A stretch of DNA of 38,774 nt, taken from a virus. The notes beneath the pieces were generated by a model. The model was not told the origin of the DNA, searched no databases, and worked only from the letters and a program-made list of their open reading frames with translations. The stretch's first letter is position 1. Each line of letters opens with the position of its first letter. Positions 15,354 to 21,685 of this stretch are shown in pieces. A program made the position numbers and the translations under genes. The stretch covers positions 1 to 38,774 of the IMG/VR virus record IMGVR_UViG_3300015360_000013. One strand, given 5' to 3'.

Positions 15354-15680
15354 ATGAAAAGTACAAAGACAGTACAAAGTTATAAAAACGTTGCTGCTGA
15401 AAAAAATCGTTCTACTTTAAAGAATACTAAGCATGGTTTTGAACAACCAGATCGTATTAAAGAGCAGAACAAAGAATGTCAGCCAGAAGATGGTGTAAAA
15501 TCTGTTTGGGATTTTAGATGCCCTCAATATGATCAACGCTCATCCAACTTTGTAAATGCAGGAACTCATTATGGAGTTGGCATTAATCAACCTGTTGGAC
15601 ATGAAGGCAATCCTAAACCTGTTGTTCCAGCTCTTCCAAGAACCAGAATGAATACTCAGCAAGTTGATGATAAAGGTTAA
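15354..15680 (+). CDS. Small basic protein, unknown
   Basis: 108 aa; GAGG 5 bases before the ATG. Central RCPQYDQRSSNFVNAGTHYG and a Pro-rich end (KPVVPALPRTRMN). Largely without regular structure. Position suggests a virion or assembly role. Stop overlaps the next start. Confidence 0.6.
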   Translation: MKSTKTVQSYKNVAAEKNRSTLKNTKHGFEQPDRIKEQNKECQPEDGVKSVWDFRCPQYDQRSSNFVNAGTHYGVGINQPVGHEGNPKPVVPALPRTRMNTQQVDDKG

Positions 15681-15843
15681 AAAAACAAAATATAAACAAG
15701 CCCATACCGACAATGTTAAAATGGGAATGGGCGATTATTATGGTACAGGTGTTCGCAATCCTTTAGGTAAAATCCGAGATGTGACAGGATTTAATGAAGT
15801 GAGCGATAAGAAAATAGGAAAACCTCCTAAGACCCTGGCATAA
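15667..15843 (+). CDS. Small basic protein, unknown
   Basis: 58 aa from the ATG at 15667, overlapping the previous gene by 14 bases. Lys-rich N-terminus (MIKVKKTKYKQAHTDNVKMG) then MGDYYGTGVRNPLGKIRD. Similar basic miniproteins with MGMGDxYGTG occur near packaging genes of related phages (memory). It converges with the minus-strand gene at 15827, overlapping 17 bases. Confidence 0.55.
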   Translation: MIKVKKTKYKQAHTDNVKMGMGDYYGTGVRNPLGKIRDVTGFNEVSDKKIGKPPKTLA

Positions 15844-16315
15844 TAAGACCTTTTGTCATCTTGTCGAAAGTCGCACTTCTACTCATCTCTGAATAAATAT
15901 CATCTATTTGAAAGTCCTGAAGATCATCAGCTTCTTTTGCTTCTAACTTATCTCTATGATTAAGAAAATTGTCTATACTTTCGATCACAGTTTTATTTTC
16001 AGTTAGCTTATCCTTTTGAAATTGTTCCCATAATTCTCTTGCAGGAAGCATCCATAAAACCTTTATTATTTCAGTCCCAGGATACGCCTTAAATAACATG
16101 GAATTAGTTTGAGCTTTAGGTTTAGTAAGTCTTGGTTGCCAGATTAATCTTTTAGTGACTCCATCATCATCTGTTCTTGCATGAGCAAAAATATAAAAGG
16201 GATGATTACCAAAAGGTCGCTTATTAATCAAATCTTGGCAGCATTCACTTATATCAAAACCTTGCTTTGTGAAGTGCTGTAAACGGTCATGAGCATCTAA
16301 AATATTTACTTTCAT
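15827..16315 (-). CDS. Conserved phage protein of unknown function, reversed inside the late region
   Basis: 162 aa from the ATG at 16315 (MKVNILDAHDRLQHFTKQGF), which has GGAGG 9 bases upstream; an earlier in-frame start at 16339 has none. Conserved-looking blocks are HPFYIFAHARTDDDGVTKRL, IWQPRLTKPKAQTNSMLFKA and YPGTEIIKVLWMLPARELW. I recognise this as a recurrent uncharacterised phage protein, but no function. Its strand is opposite to the surrounding structural genes. Confidence 0.65.
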   Translation of the reverse strand: MKVNILDAHDRLQHFTKQGFDISECCQDLINKRPFGNHPFYIFAHARTDDDGVTKRLIWQPRLTKPKAQTNSMLFKAYPGTEIIKVLWMLPARELWEQFQKDKLTENKTVIESIDNFLNHRDKLEAKEADDLQDFQIDDIYSEMSRSATFDKMTKGLIMPGS

Positions 16316-16394
16316 ATGAGAAGTCCTCCAAATTATCAATCATAAACATACATAATGACAAATGTGTTATATTCGAATCAACAAGGGGGTCATT

Positions 16395-16667
16395 ATGATG
16401 CCTGATAAGATCCATAGCACTATAGAAATCGATGTCGATAATAGCTGCAATAACTGCTGCTGTATTCCAAGAAGAACAAGAAACCGTGGACATATTAAAA
16501 TAAAAAGACAGCCTACTGCTGCTCATTTACAAGCGATTCAAGAGAAAGAATTGGCAGAAGGTACTGATTTAAAAAATCATAAGATAACAGCAACTCCAGT
16601 TTCCGATGTTACTCTTGTCGAAGAACAATCTAATAAAGTTTTTAAAGAGTTGAATCAGGATAAATAA
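16395..16667 (+). CDS. Small Cys-cluster protein
   Basis: 90 aa; ATG at 16395 (or 16398) follows AAGGGGG by 5 bases, whereas an upstream in-frame ATG at 16362 does not have a ribosome site. SCNNCCCIPRRTRNRGHIKI carries four cysteines in six residues next to a basic patch, as in a metal-binding or nucleic-acid-binding knuckle. The rest is hydrophilic. Function unknown. Confidence 0.55.
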   Translation: MMPDKIHSTIEIDVDNSCNNCCCIPRRTRNRGHIKIKRQPTAAHLQAIQEKELAEGTDLKNHKITATPVSDVTLVEEQSNKVFKELNQDK

Positions 16668-16773
16668 AATTATTTTGAGGATATCTTTTGTCGGGTGGGG
16701 GTGGTGGTTCTATGAATGGGCCATGTACGACACATTGACTAAAGTCAGGCTTAGGAAGCTCTGAAGGGACCAT
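16642..16773 (-). CDS. Small proline-rich protein, end of recombinase operon
   Basis: 43 aa, starting two bases after the stop of the upstream gene. Contains PFIEPPPPPDKRYPQ. It overlaps convergently with the Cys-cluster gene by 26 bases. Kept because it continues the minus-strand operon with tight spacing. Confidence 0.4.
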   Translation of the reverse strand: MVPSELPKPDFSQCVVHGPFIEPPPPPDKRYPQNNFIYPDSTL

Positions 16774-16775
16774 AT

Positions 16776-16940
16776 CTATAGCTTTGATTTAAACTTGTAG
16801 AATATCACCTTTATTTTACCATCTGTTTGAAATTCTTGCCTTACAAATTTCCAACCTTGCCTATATTGCTCAAGAGCAAGAGCCTCTTTTTCACTAAGGG
16901 TTATGGTAACCCATTTAGTAGTGAAACGATTAGGTTCCAT
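16776..16940 (-). CDS. Small protein, paralogue of the adjacent 88-aa protein
   Basis: 54 aa overlapping the upstream gene by 11 bases. Its core GWKFVRQEFQTDGKIKVIFY parallels GWKLLRQEDLENGKVMLVFT in the neighbour, giving a shared G-W-K-x-x-R-Q-E ... G-K-x-x-x-x-F pattern. Predicted small beta-rich fold. Function unknown. Confidence 0.55.
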   Translation of the reverse strand: MEPNRFTTKWVTITLSEKEALALEQYRQGWKFVRQEFQTDGKIKVIFYKFKSKL

Positions 16941-17196
16941 TAGAATCTATATCAGAATCATCCATCACAAAGAAAAGATCAAGAACAGGTCTTGCAAATT
17001 CTGTTTCTAAATCTGATTTGGCTTCAGCAATTAAAGCAGCCCTAAAACGAGTAAAAACAAGCATGACTTTACCGTTTTCTAGATCTTCTTGCCTGAGTAA
17101 TTTCCAACCTAGATGCGATTCAGAGACAACCCAATCAATAATTGCATCTCTTGAACAGCTTAACGTTTTTAAATGTGTAAAAGATACTGGATTCAT
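16930..17196 (-). CDS. Small protein downstream of the recombinase
   Basis: 88 aa, ATGA overlap with the recombinase gene. Contains GWKLLRQEDLENGKVMLVFT, shared with the next gene downstream, and an acidic end (VMDDSDIDSNGT). The tight coupling to the recombinase suggests a related role, but nothing in the sequence shows one. Confidence 0.6.
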   Translation of the reverse strand: MNPVSFTHLKTLSCSRDAIIDWVVSESHLGWKLLRQEDLENGKVMLVFTRFRAALIAEAKSDLETEFARPVLDLFFVMDDSDIDSNGT

Positions 17197-17882
17197 TTTT
17201 CTCCTTTATGACGTAACTTATGAGAAACCCTAAAGATAGATACATGATTCCAATTCATATTATCCCGATTATAGATTTGTTTTTCATTCAATTCTTCAGC
17301 TATTTTTCTATAAGAGGTGCAATCCTTCCTTAGTTCCATGATATGTTTTAAGATTTGTTGTTCTTTTTTATCCTTATCTAAATGAATTTTATCTTCACGT
17401 AATTTAAAACCATAAGGGATATAACCGACTCTTTGGCCTCTTCCTTTTTTGACTTGTAGAGCTGATTTAATCCTAAGACCAATTATAAGACGTTCATATT
17501 CCGCAAAAGCATCTATCATTCTTTTCATCAGAATGGAAGAGGGATCATTATCATCTTTAACATCTCCACTAGCGCTGATTAAACGAGCTTGCTTTCTTTC
17601 AACAGCCCTTTCAATCATGGCATTTACGATAATATCCCGACCGATTCTGTCTCTATTAGCAATTAAAAGAACATCGCCTTTCTCTAATGCATTAATAGCA
17701 GAAATTAAGGCAGGGCGTTTTTCCATGCAAAGCGCCCCGCTAAAACCCTGATCAGAAAATTCTAAAACATGAGCATTAGGGTCATTAATAAATTTATGAC
17801 ACTTTTGTCTTTGGGCTTCGATTCCCAAACCTGATTCTTTTTGCTGATCAGTACTAACCCGAAGATATATTGCATATTTCAT
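17193..17882 (-). CDS. Serine recombinase (resolvase/invertase family)
   Basis: 229 aa. Resolvase domain: YLRVSTDQQKESGLGIEAQR (6-25) with nucleophile Ser10, GFSGALCMEKRPAL, the active-site helix region LLIANRDRIGRD and the dimer/E-helix MKRMIDAFAEYERLIIGLRI. The C-terminal 80 residues (RGQRVGYIPYGFK, then KIAEELNEKQIYNRDNMNW) look like a short Recombinase-type DNA-binding part; the protein is far smaller than large serine integrases (about 450-600 aa). It may resolve multimers, invert a segment or integrate. No tyrosine integrase is present. The start overlaps the stop of the decayed upstream frame as TAATG. Confidence 0.85.
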   Translation of the reverse strand: MKYAIYLRVSTDQQKESGLGIEAQRQKCHKFINDPNAHVLEFSDQGFSGALCMEKRPALISAINALEKGDVLLIANRDRIGRDIIVNAMIERAVERKQARLISASGDVKDDNDPSSILMKRMIDAFAEYERLIIGLRIKSALQVKKGRGQRVGYIPYGFKLREDKIHLDKDKKEQQILKHIMELRKDCTSYRKIAEELNEKQIYNRDNMNWNHVSIFRVSHKLRHKGEK

Positions 17883-18220
17883 TAGTCACCGAAAATATAG
17901 GGTTTTCCAGACAAGTTGATCATATATTTATTAAAAAATTCCAAAATACAAAATTGATTGAATGGGGTAGACACAGAATGATAAAGGTCATCAAATTCTA
18001 AAAGTTCATCGATAACTAATAGATAGTAATTTACATCATTTTTACAGCATTTCATTTCATATACAGATACTTTTATATCGGAATAATCACCCGCTCTTTC
18101 ACCTTCTGGCCATACTTCTAATTTAGTATAAAAAGACGAAGTTCCAGAGGCTCGATTATCTTTCCATAAGTGTCTAGCCCCCTTTTCAAAAGCTAATCCT
18201 CGTTTTCTTCCATTTCTACT
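17882..18220 (-). pseudogene. Decayed gene upstream of the recombinase
   Basis: Reading minus from 18220, 112 codons stay open and look protein-like (GRKRGLAFEKGARHLWKDNR; SFYTKLEVWPEGERAGDYSD; LLVIDELLEFDDLYHS) but no ATG, GTG or TTG precedes the conserved-looking part; the first ATG (18055) leaves 57 aa. Just upstream another frame reads ITERIEVEMEENED then stops at the point where a -1 shift would join the two. This is best read as a frameshifted or 5'-truncated gene, still coupled to the recombinase by TAATG. A sequencing indel is the alternative. Confidence 0.5.
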
Positions 18221-18311
18221 TCAATACGCTCAGTAATTAAAAATCATTTCTTGCAGAAATATTTTAAAAACCACTCATATGTATTTCATCATCAATAACT
18301 AGGAGTTTATC

Positions 18312-18503
18312 CTAGATTAGTTTCAATGTCGTACAAAACGCTATGTATTTCCATGAGTCCTTACAAAACAACAGGAGGAAACACAGATGTCTGATGATAA
18401 ACCTAAAGACTTTATGGACCCAACTCAACCATCGATATTGATTGGTTTCATAAACCGGGATTCCCACCCTTCCATTATCTTCTATTTTCACTTCTCTAAA
18501 CAT
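18312..18503 (-). CDS. Small protein with protein-like N-terminus, possibly truncated
   Basis: 63 aa from the ATG at 18503, 5 bases after GGAG. The first 26 residues (MFREVKIEDNGRVGIPVYET, then NQYRW) are convincing; the C-terminal half is Cys/Phe/Leu-rich and less so. A plus-strand frame at 18387-18572 with AGGAGG before its ATG overlaps it; only one is likely real. The minus reading fits the operon that leads to the recombinase. Fragments between 18230 and 18310 (LLVIDDEIHM; YEWFLKYFCKK) suggest decay in this stretch. Confidence 0.35.
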   Translation of the reverse strand: MFREVKIEDNGRVGIPVYETNQYRWLSWVHKVFRFIIRHLCFLLLFCKDSWKYIAFCTTLKLI

Positions 18504-18541
18504 CATTTCTCCGAATTTTCTTTGATAGCGTCTCTTATTTC

Positions 18542-18691
18542 CTACATTTTAATACACATCATTATAGTGTGAAAATCTTGAGCCACTACCTTGGCTAGTT
18601 CAATTGCGTCTCTGACAGTCCAGTCTTCATAGTCATTTTTTAAGATTTGATCTATAAAATCTTTTTGATCATCTAAATCGTTCAATTCCAT
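18542..18691 (-). CDS. Small acidic helical protein
   Basis: 49 aa (MELNDLDDQKDFIDQILKND, then YEDWTVRDAIELAKVVAQDF). First gene of the minus-strand recombinase cluster, directly downstream of the repeat-rich regulatory region. No family recognised. Confidence 0.5.
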   Translation of the reverse strand: MELNDLDDQKDFIDQILKNDYEDWTVRDAIELAKVVAQDFHTIMMCIKM

Positions 18692-18736
18692 GTAACTTCA
18701 AAAAAATCTGCGAAATATGTTCCTTATTGGGCCTGA

Positions 18737-18840
18737 TTTATGTAACGCGATGTCACGAAAAGATCTATAAATCATCTCCACTTGGTCATTTTCTTAGGGA
18801 AAAGCTGTTTTATTTTTTCTAAATTTATGTAACGCGATGT
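18737..18840. repeat. Direct repeat pair with ATGTAAC half-sites
   Basis: The 17-mer TTTATGTAACGCGATGT occurs at 18737-18753 and 18824-18840, 87 bases apart; in the second copy ATGTAAC appears twice separated by GCG. Each copy is followed by AGATCT. Spacing near eight helical turns would place both on one face of DNA. Confidence 0.8.
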
Positions 18841-18885
18841 AACAGTAGATCTTCTAAGTCTATTTTCATATTTTTCCTTTAATGT

Positions 18886-18913
18886 TGTTACGCTACTACC
18901 TCGTAGCGTAACA
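18886..18913. repeat. Perfect 11-6-11 inverted repeat
   Basis: Arms TGTTACGCTAC and GTAGCGTAACA flank the six bases TACCTC, 28 bp in all. The geometry (two 11-bp arms around 6 bp) matches XerC/D-type dif sites in size, and 28 bp also fits serine-resolvase crossover sites, but the arm sequences do not match the dif consensus. No T-run follows, so it does not look like an ordinary terminator. Confidence 0.8.
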
Positions 18914-18977
18914 TAAAAGAGATTAAAAAGTGCAAGATTTGACATTATAAGCTTGAAAAAATCGTAATTAAGAAGGT

Positions 18978-19208
18978 TTATTGAAAAGGGCTATCTCTAT
19001 CTGAATCGGTCACATTTAGATCATTTGACTCATTTGACTCATTTGACTCATTTGACTCATTTGTAATCTTTGCTGCATAAATATGTTTTTGTATTTTCTC
19101 GTCAGTTTTATTAGCCATATCTAAAATGATTTTATCTAATTCTTTAAGTCGTTGTTCACCACGATGAAAAGCAGATATTTCAGGCATTTCTCTATTTATT
19201 GGATTCAT
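18978..19208 (-). CDS. Small helical protein with Asn-Glu-Ser tandem repeats
   Basis: 76 aa from the ATG at 19208, 6 bases after GGAGG. N-terminal two-thirds is helical (RGEQRLKELDKIILDMANKT); then four NES tripeptides in a row, encoded by a 9-base tandem repeat, and an acidic end. In-frame 9-base unit changes would lengthen or shorten the tail without frameshift. Function unknown. Confidence 0.6.
   Translation of the reverse strand: MNPINREMPEISAFHRGEQRLKELDKIILDMANKTDEKIQKHIYAAKITNESNESNESNESNDLNVTDSDRDSPFQ
19021..19064. repeat. 9-bp tandem repeat (TCATTTGAC)n
   Basis: Four exact units of TCATTTGAC at 19021-19056 plus a fifth partial unit (TCATTTG). It lies inside the coding sequence and encodes Asn-Glu-Ser repeats on the minus strand. 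Such repeats can change copy number by slippage. Confidence 0.9.
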
Positions 19209-19332
19209 CTTTAACCTCCGGTTTAACTTTTGGTTCACTATTAACTACAACAAGACTTCCGTAAAAAGTATCAATGAAAGAAAAATAGTCTTCAAATATA
19301 TATAGACCAGGATTATTAGGATCCGGGATCAT
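19192..19332 (-). CDS. Small hypothetical protein
   Basis: 46 aa (MIPDPNNPGLYIFEDYFSFI; then TFYGSLVVV). Overlaps the NES-repeat gene start by 17 bases. Its C-terminal codons contain the GGAGG used by that gene. No family recognised. Confidence 0.5.
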   Translation of the reverse strand: MIPDPNNPGLYIFEDYFSFIDTFYGSLVVVNSEPKVKPEVKDESNK

Positions 19333-19336
19333 TTAA

Positions 19337-19549
19337 TCAATCTTCCAACTCAGGGATATATAAATCCTCTCTAATAGCTTCTAAAGTCTGTTCCTCAATG
19401 TCTGTAACATTCTCACCATATTTAAGACGGGATCTTATTTTATCTCTCGCGTCATAAATCGAACAATATATCTTATTAGAAAATAGAATCATCTTTAAAA
19501 GGGTGCTATCCTCAAATGTGTCTCCTTCAAATTCTATCTTAAACTTCAT
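19337..19549 (-). CDS. Small hypothetical protein
   Basis: 70 aa, mixed beta (MKFKIEFEGDTFEDSTLL) and helix (SIYDARDKIRSRLKYG), acidic C-terminus. ATGA overlap with the upstream 47-aa gene. A common type of small phage protein, no function known to me. Confidence 0.6.
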   Translation of the reverse strand: MKFKIEFEGDTFEDSTLLKMILFSNKIYCSIYDARDKIRSRLKYGENVTDIEEQTLEAIREDLYIPELED

Positions 19550-19689
19550 TTAAACCTCTTCTCAGCAATGATCACAACTTTGCCTCTAGTCACATACTCG
19601 ATAGTTAATTTGTAACCATTTCGTTTATAATTGGCAATCAACCTTTTCACTTCCCAAGATTTACAATATATCGTTTCTATAGAATTCAT
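19546..19689 (-). CDS. Small hypothetical protein, first of its operon
   Basis: 47 aa (MNSIETIYCKSWEVKRLIAN; KVVIIAEKRFK), basic. AGAGG lies upstream of the ATG. It starts the minus-strand cluster 19689-18978 and faces the scaffold gene across a divergent control region. Confidence 0.55.
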   Translation of the reverse strand: MNSIETIYCKSWEVKRLIANYKRNGYKLTIEYVTRGKVVIIAEKRFK

Positions 19690-19871
19690 TCCACAATACC
19701 TCTTGCGTTAATGGGGTGCGGACGCAGCGACTCACCCGGACAGACCACCTGTCTTAACCCCAAAACAAATAATAAAATATTGATAGATTTACTTGCTCTA
19801 ATATAAATCTTTTAGTTTAATGGGTTTACATCCAAATCGCAGCTCAGCGTTAAGGGTAAAGGATATAAAAA
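19690..19871 (+). promoter_or_regulatory. Structured leader before the scaffold gene
   Basis: Divergent control region. A GC-rich block at 19702-19763 can fold into a branched structure: TGGGGT (19712-19717) with ACCCCA (19757-19762) as closing stem and GACAG/CTGTC (19739-19743 and 19749-19753) inside. The 12-mer CTTGCGTTAATG (19702-19713) recurs in the coat-gene leader at 21557. An AAAGGAT ribosome site precedes the scaffold ATG. Confidence 0.5.
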
Positions 19872-20519
19872 ATGACAGAACCCGTTGATAATCAACCATC
19901 AGAAAATATTTCAAATTCCAAAGCAAGTGATAAAGAATTAAATTTTAGAGCTCTGCAAGACAAATATGAAAAACAACTTTCTCAAGAAAGACAAGCTAGA
20001 ATAGAACTTGAGAATAGACTAAAGCAAGTTCCCGATTCAGACGACGATGATAGTGAACCATATGTCGATCATAAAAGACTTAATAAAAAGCTCGCAAAAT
20101 TCGGTGAGCAAACCAAACAAGAAACAAAATCTGAAATTCAAAATGCAGTTCATTCAGCATTGCAAGAAGAAAGAAAACAAAATTGGCTTAAGAATAACTC
20201 AGATTTTTATGATGTGTTACAGCATGCAGATAAGTTTGCTCAAAAGGCTCCAGAATTGGCTGAATCGATATTGGAGATGCCAGAAGGTTTCGAAAGACAA
20301 AAGCTTGTCTATAAGAATATCAAGGCTCTCGGTATGGATAAACCGGAAATCAAGGCACCAAGTATTCAAGACAAGATTGATGCTAATAGACGCAGTCCTT
20401 ACTATCAGCCGTCTGGCGTTGGAACGGCTCCTTATTCTTCACAAGGCGATTTTAGTGCGACGGGTCAGAAGCAAGCATACGATAAACTTCAAGAACTAAA
20501 GAAAAACCTAAGGATATAA
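19872..20519 (+). CDS. Scaffolding protein
   Basis: 215 aa, highly charged and helical: coiled coil at 25-55 ([20 protein letters not shown]), acidic break ([10 protein letters not shown]), Lys/Gln-rich helix to about 110, then [20 protein letters not shown] and a Pro/Gly-containing tail ([18 protein letters not shown]). No cysteines or beta core, as expected for scaffolds. Its place between portal and coat is that of scaffolding genes in P22-like phages; it would direct coat assembly and then leave the head. Sequence similarity alone would not prove it. Confidence 0.75.
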   Translation: MTEPVDNQPSENISNSKASDKELNFRALQDKYEKQLSQERQARIELENRLKQVPDSDDDDSEPYVDHKRLNKKLAKFGEQTKQETKSEIQNAVHSALQEERKQNWLKNNSDFYDVLQHADKFAQKAPELAESILEMPEGFERQKLVYKNIKALGMDKPEIKAPSIQDKIDANRRSPYYQPSGVGTAPYSSQGDFSATGQKQAYDKLQELKKNLRI

Positions 20520-20520
20520 A

Positions 20521-20658
20521 ATGCCATTAGAAAAAGGCTCTTCAAAAAAAGTTGTCAGTAAGAATATTAAAACTGAAATGAATGAGGGAAAACCTCAAAA
20601 ACAAGCCGTAGCTATAGCATTGAGCAAAGCCGGCAAAAGCAAAAAAAAAACAAAGTAA
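20521..20658 (+). CDS. Small conserved basic phage protein
   Basis: 45 aa beginning [20 protein letters not shown] and continuing [20 protein letters not shown]. This pattern (KGSSxxVxSxNIxxEMxxGKPQKQAxAIAxxxA) is a widespread phage miniprotein family with no firm function. Starts one base after the scaffold gene's stop. Confidence 0.75.
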   Translation: MPLEKGSSKKVVSKNIKTEMNEGKPQKQAVAIALSKAGKSKKKTK

Positions 20659-20668
20659 AGGATAGTAT

Positions 20669-20788
20669 ATGGCAAAGGCTAAAGAAAAAGTTATTGAAAA
20701 GATGGCTAACAGTCAAAAAATTGCTCATGTTGAAAAAAAAGACATGAAAAAAGAGATGCCTAAAAAAGATATGAAAAAGAAAAAGTAA
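20669..20788 (+). CDS. Lysine-rich small protein
   Basis: 39 aa, about 40% lysine (KKDMKKEMPKKDMKKKK). Follows the previous gene by 10 bases. May bind DNA or be packaged with it; this is inference from charge and place. A terminator follows. Confidence 0.6.
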   Translation: MAKAKEKVIEKMANSQKIAHVEKKDMKKEMPKKDMKKKK

Positions 20789-20812
20789 TTCACAATAGTT
20801 CTCTATTGGATG

Positions 20813-20839
20813 GCCAAGGAATTAACCCTTGGCTTTTTT
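20813..20839 (+). terminator. Factor-independent terminator before the outer-membrane protein gene
   Basis: GCCAAGG (20813-20819), 7-base loop, CCTTGGC (20827-20833), then six Ts. The core CCAAGG/CCTTGG is the same as in the terminator after the next gene. Confidence 0.88.
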
Positions 20840-20874
20840 GTTATTATATTCATGCTTAAATTTTGGAGATCAAA

Positions 20875-21453
20875 ATGAAATTATTAGTTTTAACTGCCTT
20901 ATTTATGTTGTCTTGTTCAAATGTATTTTCAGGTCAATATGTAGGTTTGAATGCAGGTATTGATTCTTTGCATTTGACATCTGGAAAAACACAAGGTTTA
21001 AAAACAGGTTATAAAGCGGGATTGAATTATGGTTATGTATTTGGAAATGGAGTTAGAAGCGAGGTTGAATGCACATATGATAAAAATAATTACAAGACTA
21101 AATATGTTGTAGAAAACGATAATGTAGTTTCAAAAGAATATAATAACATTCATTCATGGGCATACATGGTCAATGTTTTATATGATCTAAAACAATTAGC
21201 AGTAAAAGAAGTTACTCCTTATTTTGGTATTGGAGTTGGATATTGTCAAAATACCCAACATAATAAAATCAAATATGATTCGACTACAAATGAAGATAAA
21301 TTGAAAGATAATCGGTTCGCTTATCAAGCCATTTTAGGTCTTAAATATGCGATCAATACTGACTATTCAACAGCTCTAGAATATCATTATTTCTGTGGTC
21401 AATCACATGCTAAATCTCATAGACTGGGTCTCTCAATAATTAGAAGTTTCTAA
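20875..21453 (+). CDS. Outer-membrane beta-barrel protein (cargo gene)
   Basis: 192 aa from the ATG at 20875, GGAG 8 bases upstream. A signal peptide (MKLLVLTALFMLSCSNVFSG) leads into QYVGLNAGIDSLHLTSG and alternating beta strands (YKAGLNYGYVFGNGVRSEVE; TPYFGIGVGYCQNT; FAYQAILGLKYAINTDYSTA), ending HRLGLSIIRSF, with the C-terminal Phe used by outer-membrane insertion machinery. The size and pattern fit small OmpA/OmpX-like 8-strand porin-family barrels. It would be made by the infected cell and placed in the outer membrane, perhaps to exclude other phages. It is flanked by terminators with the same stem, so it may be a separately transcribed cassette inside the virion operon. Confidence 0.78.
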   Translation: MKLLVLTALFMLSCSNVFSGQYVGLNAGIDSLHLTSGKTQGLKTGYKAGLNYGYVFGNGVRSEVECTYDKNNYKTKYVVENDNVVSKEYNNIHSWAYMVNVLYDLKQLAVKEVTPYFGIGVGYCQNTQHNKIKYDSTTNEDKLKDNRFAYQAILGLKYAINTDYSTALEYHYFCGQSHAKSHRLGLSIIRSF

Positions 21454-21459
21454 TTTATT

Positions 21460-21484
21460 CCAAGGGAGAAATCCCTTGGTTTTC
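21460..21484 (+). terminator. Factor-independent terminator after the outer-membrane protein gene
   Basis: CCAAGGGA (21460-21467), a GAAA tetraloop, TCCCTTGG (21472-21479), then TTTTC. It shares the CCAAGG/CCTTGG core with the terminator before the gene. Confidence 0.88.
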
Positions 21485-21486
21485 TT

Positions 21487-21508
21487 AATGTAAATCCGGC
21501 TTTACATT
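21487..21508. repeat. Dispersed palindrome, copy 1
   Basis: AATGTAAA and TTTACATT flank TCCGGC: 22 bp with one mismatched pair next to the central CCGG. Two further copies lie at 33471 and 33779. Located three bases after a terminator and before the coat leader. Confidence 0.85.
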
Positions 21509-21545
21509 TAACTTCCAAAAAATTCAAAACTTTCATAACATGAAG

Positions 21546-21685
21546 ATTCGCAGACACTTGCGTTAATGTGTCATTCGCGTAAGAGGAATTCGCATCCCTC
21601 ATCAGATATGATCGAGAACTGACGTAACTAGGCTCGTCTACCGATCCTCATATCGTATCAATATCAACAAACAAAAGGTTGATAG
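21546..21685 (+). promoter_or_regulatory. Structured coat-gene leader with ribosome-site hairpin
   Basis: Several stems can form: GACAC/GTGTC (21553-21557 and 21568-21572 area), GAGG/CCTC (about 21583-21600), and a longer one at 21605-21654 in which GATAT and GATCG pair with ATATC and CGATC around a 3-base bulge. Just before the coat ATG (21686) TATCAAC (21662-21668) pairs with GTTGATA (21678-21684); the ribosome site AAAAGG lies in its loop and first stem base. This could tune coat translation. Confidence 0.55.

Larger units (their letters stand above)
18692..18977. promoter_or_regulatory. Repeat-rich control region between minus-strand clusters
   Basis: This 286-base stretch has no gene. 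It holds two direct copies of TTTATGTAACGCGATGT (18737-18753 and 18824-18840), each followed by AGATCT 7 or 6 bases further on, and a perfect inverted repeat at 18886-18913. The sites share the string ATGT(A/T)ACGC, the last in inverted orientation. It is likely a promoter/operator region, a recombinase site, or both. Confidence 0.6.

Noticed and set aside
16690-16740. 16-codon TTG frame encoding a Gly-rich peptide
   Set aside because: Opposite to the proline-rich minus-strand gene, whose Pro codons read as Gly on this strand; no independent support.
18387-18572. 61-aa plus-strand frame with AGGAGG before its ATG
   Set aside because: The ribosome site is good, but the C-terminal half is an Ile/His/Phe-rich read of two minus-strand genes that have good starts; kept only as an alternative to the 63-aa minus frame.
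18886-18913. Ordinary factor-independent terminator
   Set aside because: The inverted repeat lacks a T-run on either side and lies among direct repeats that share its core, so a protein site is more likely.
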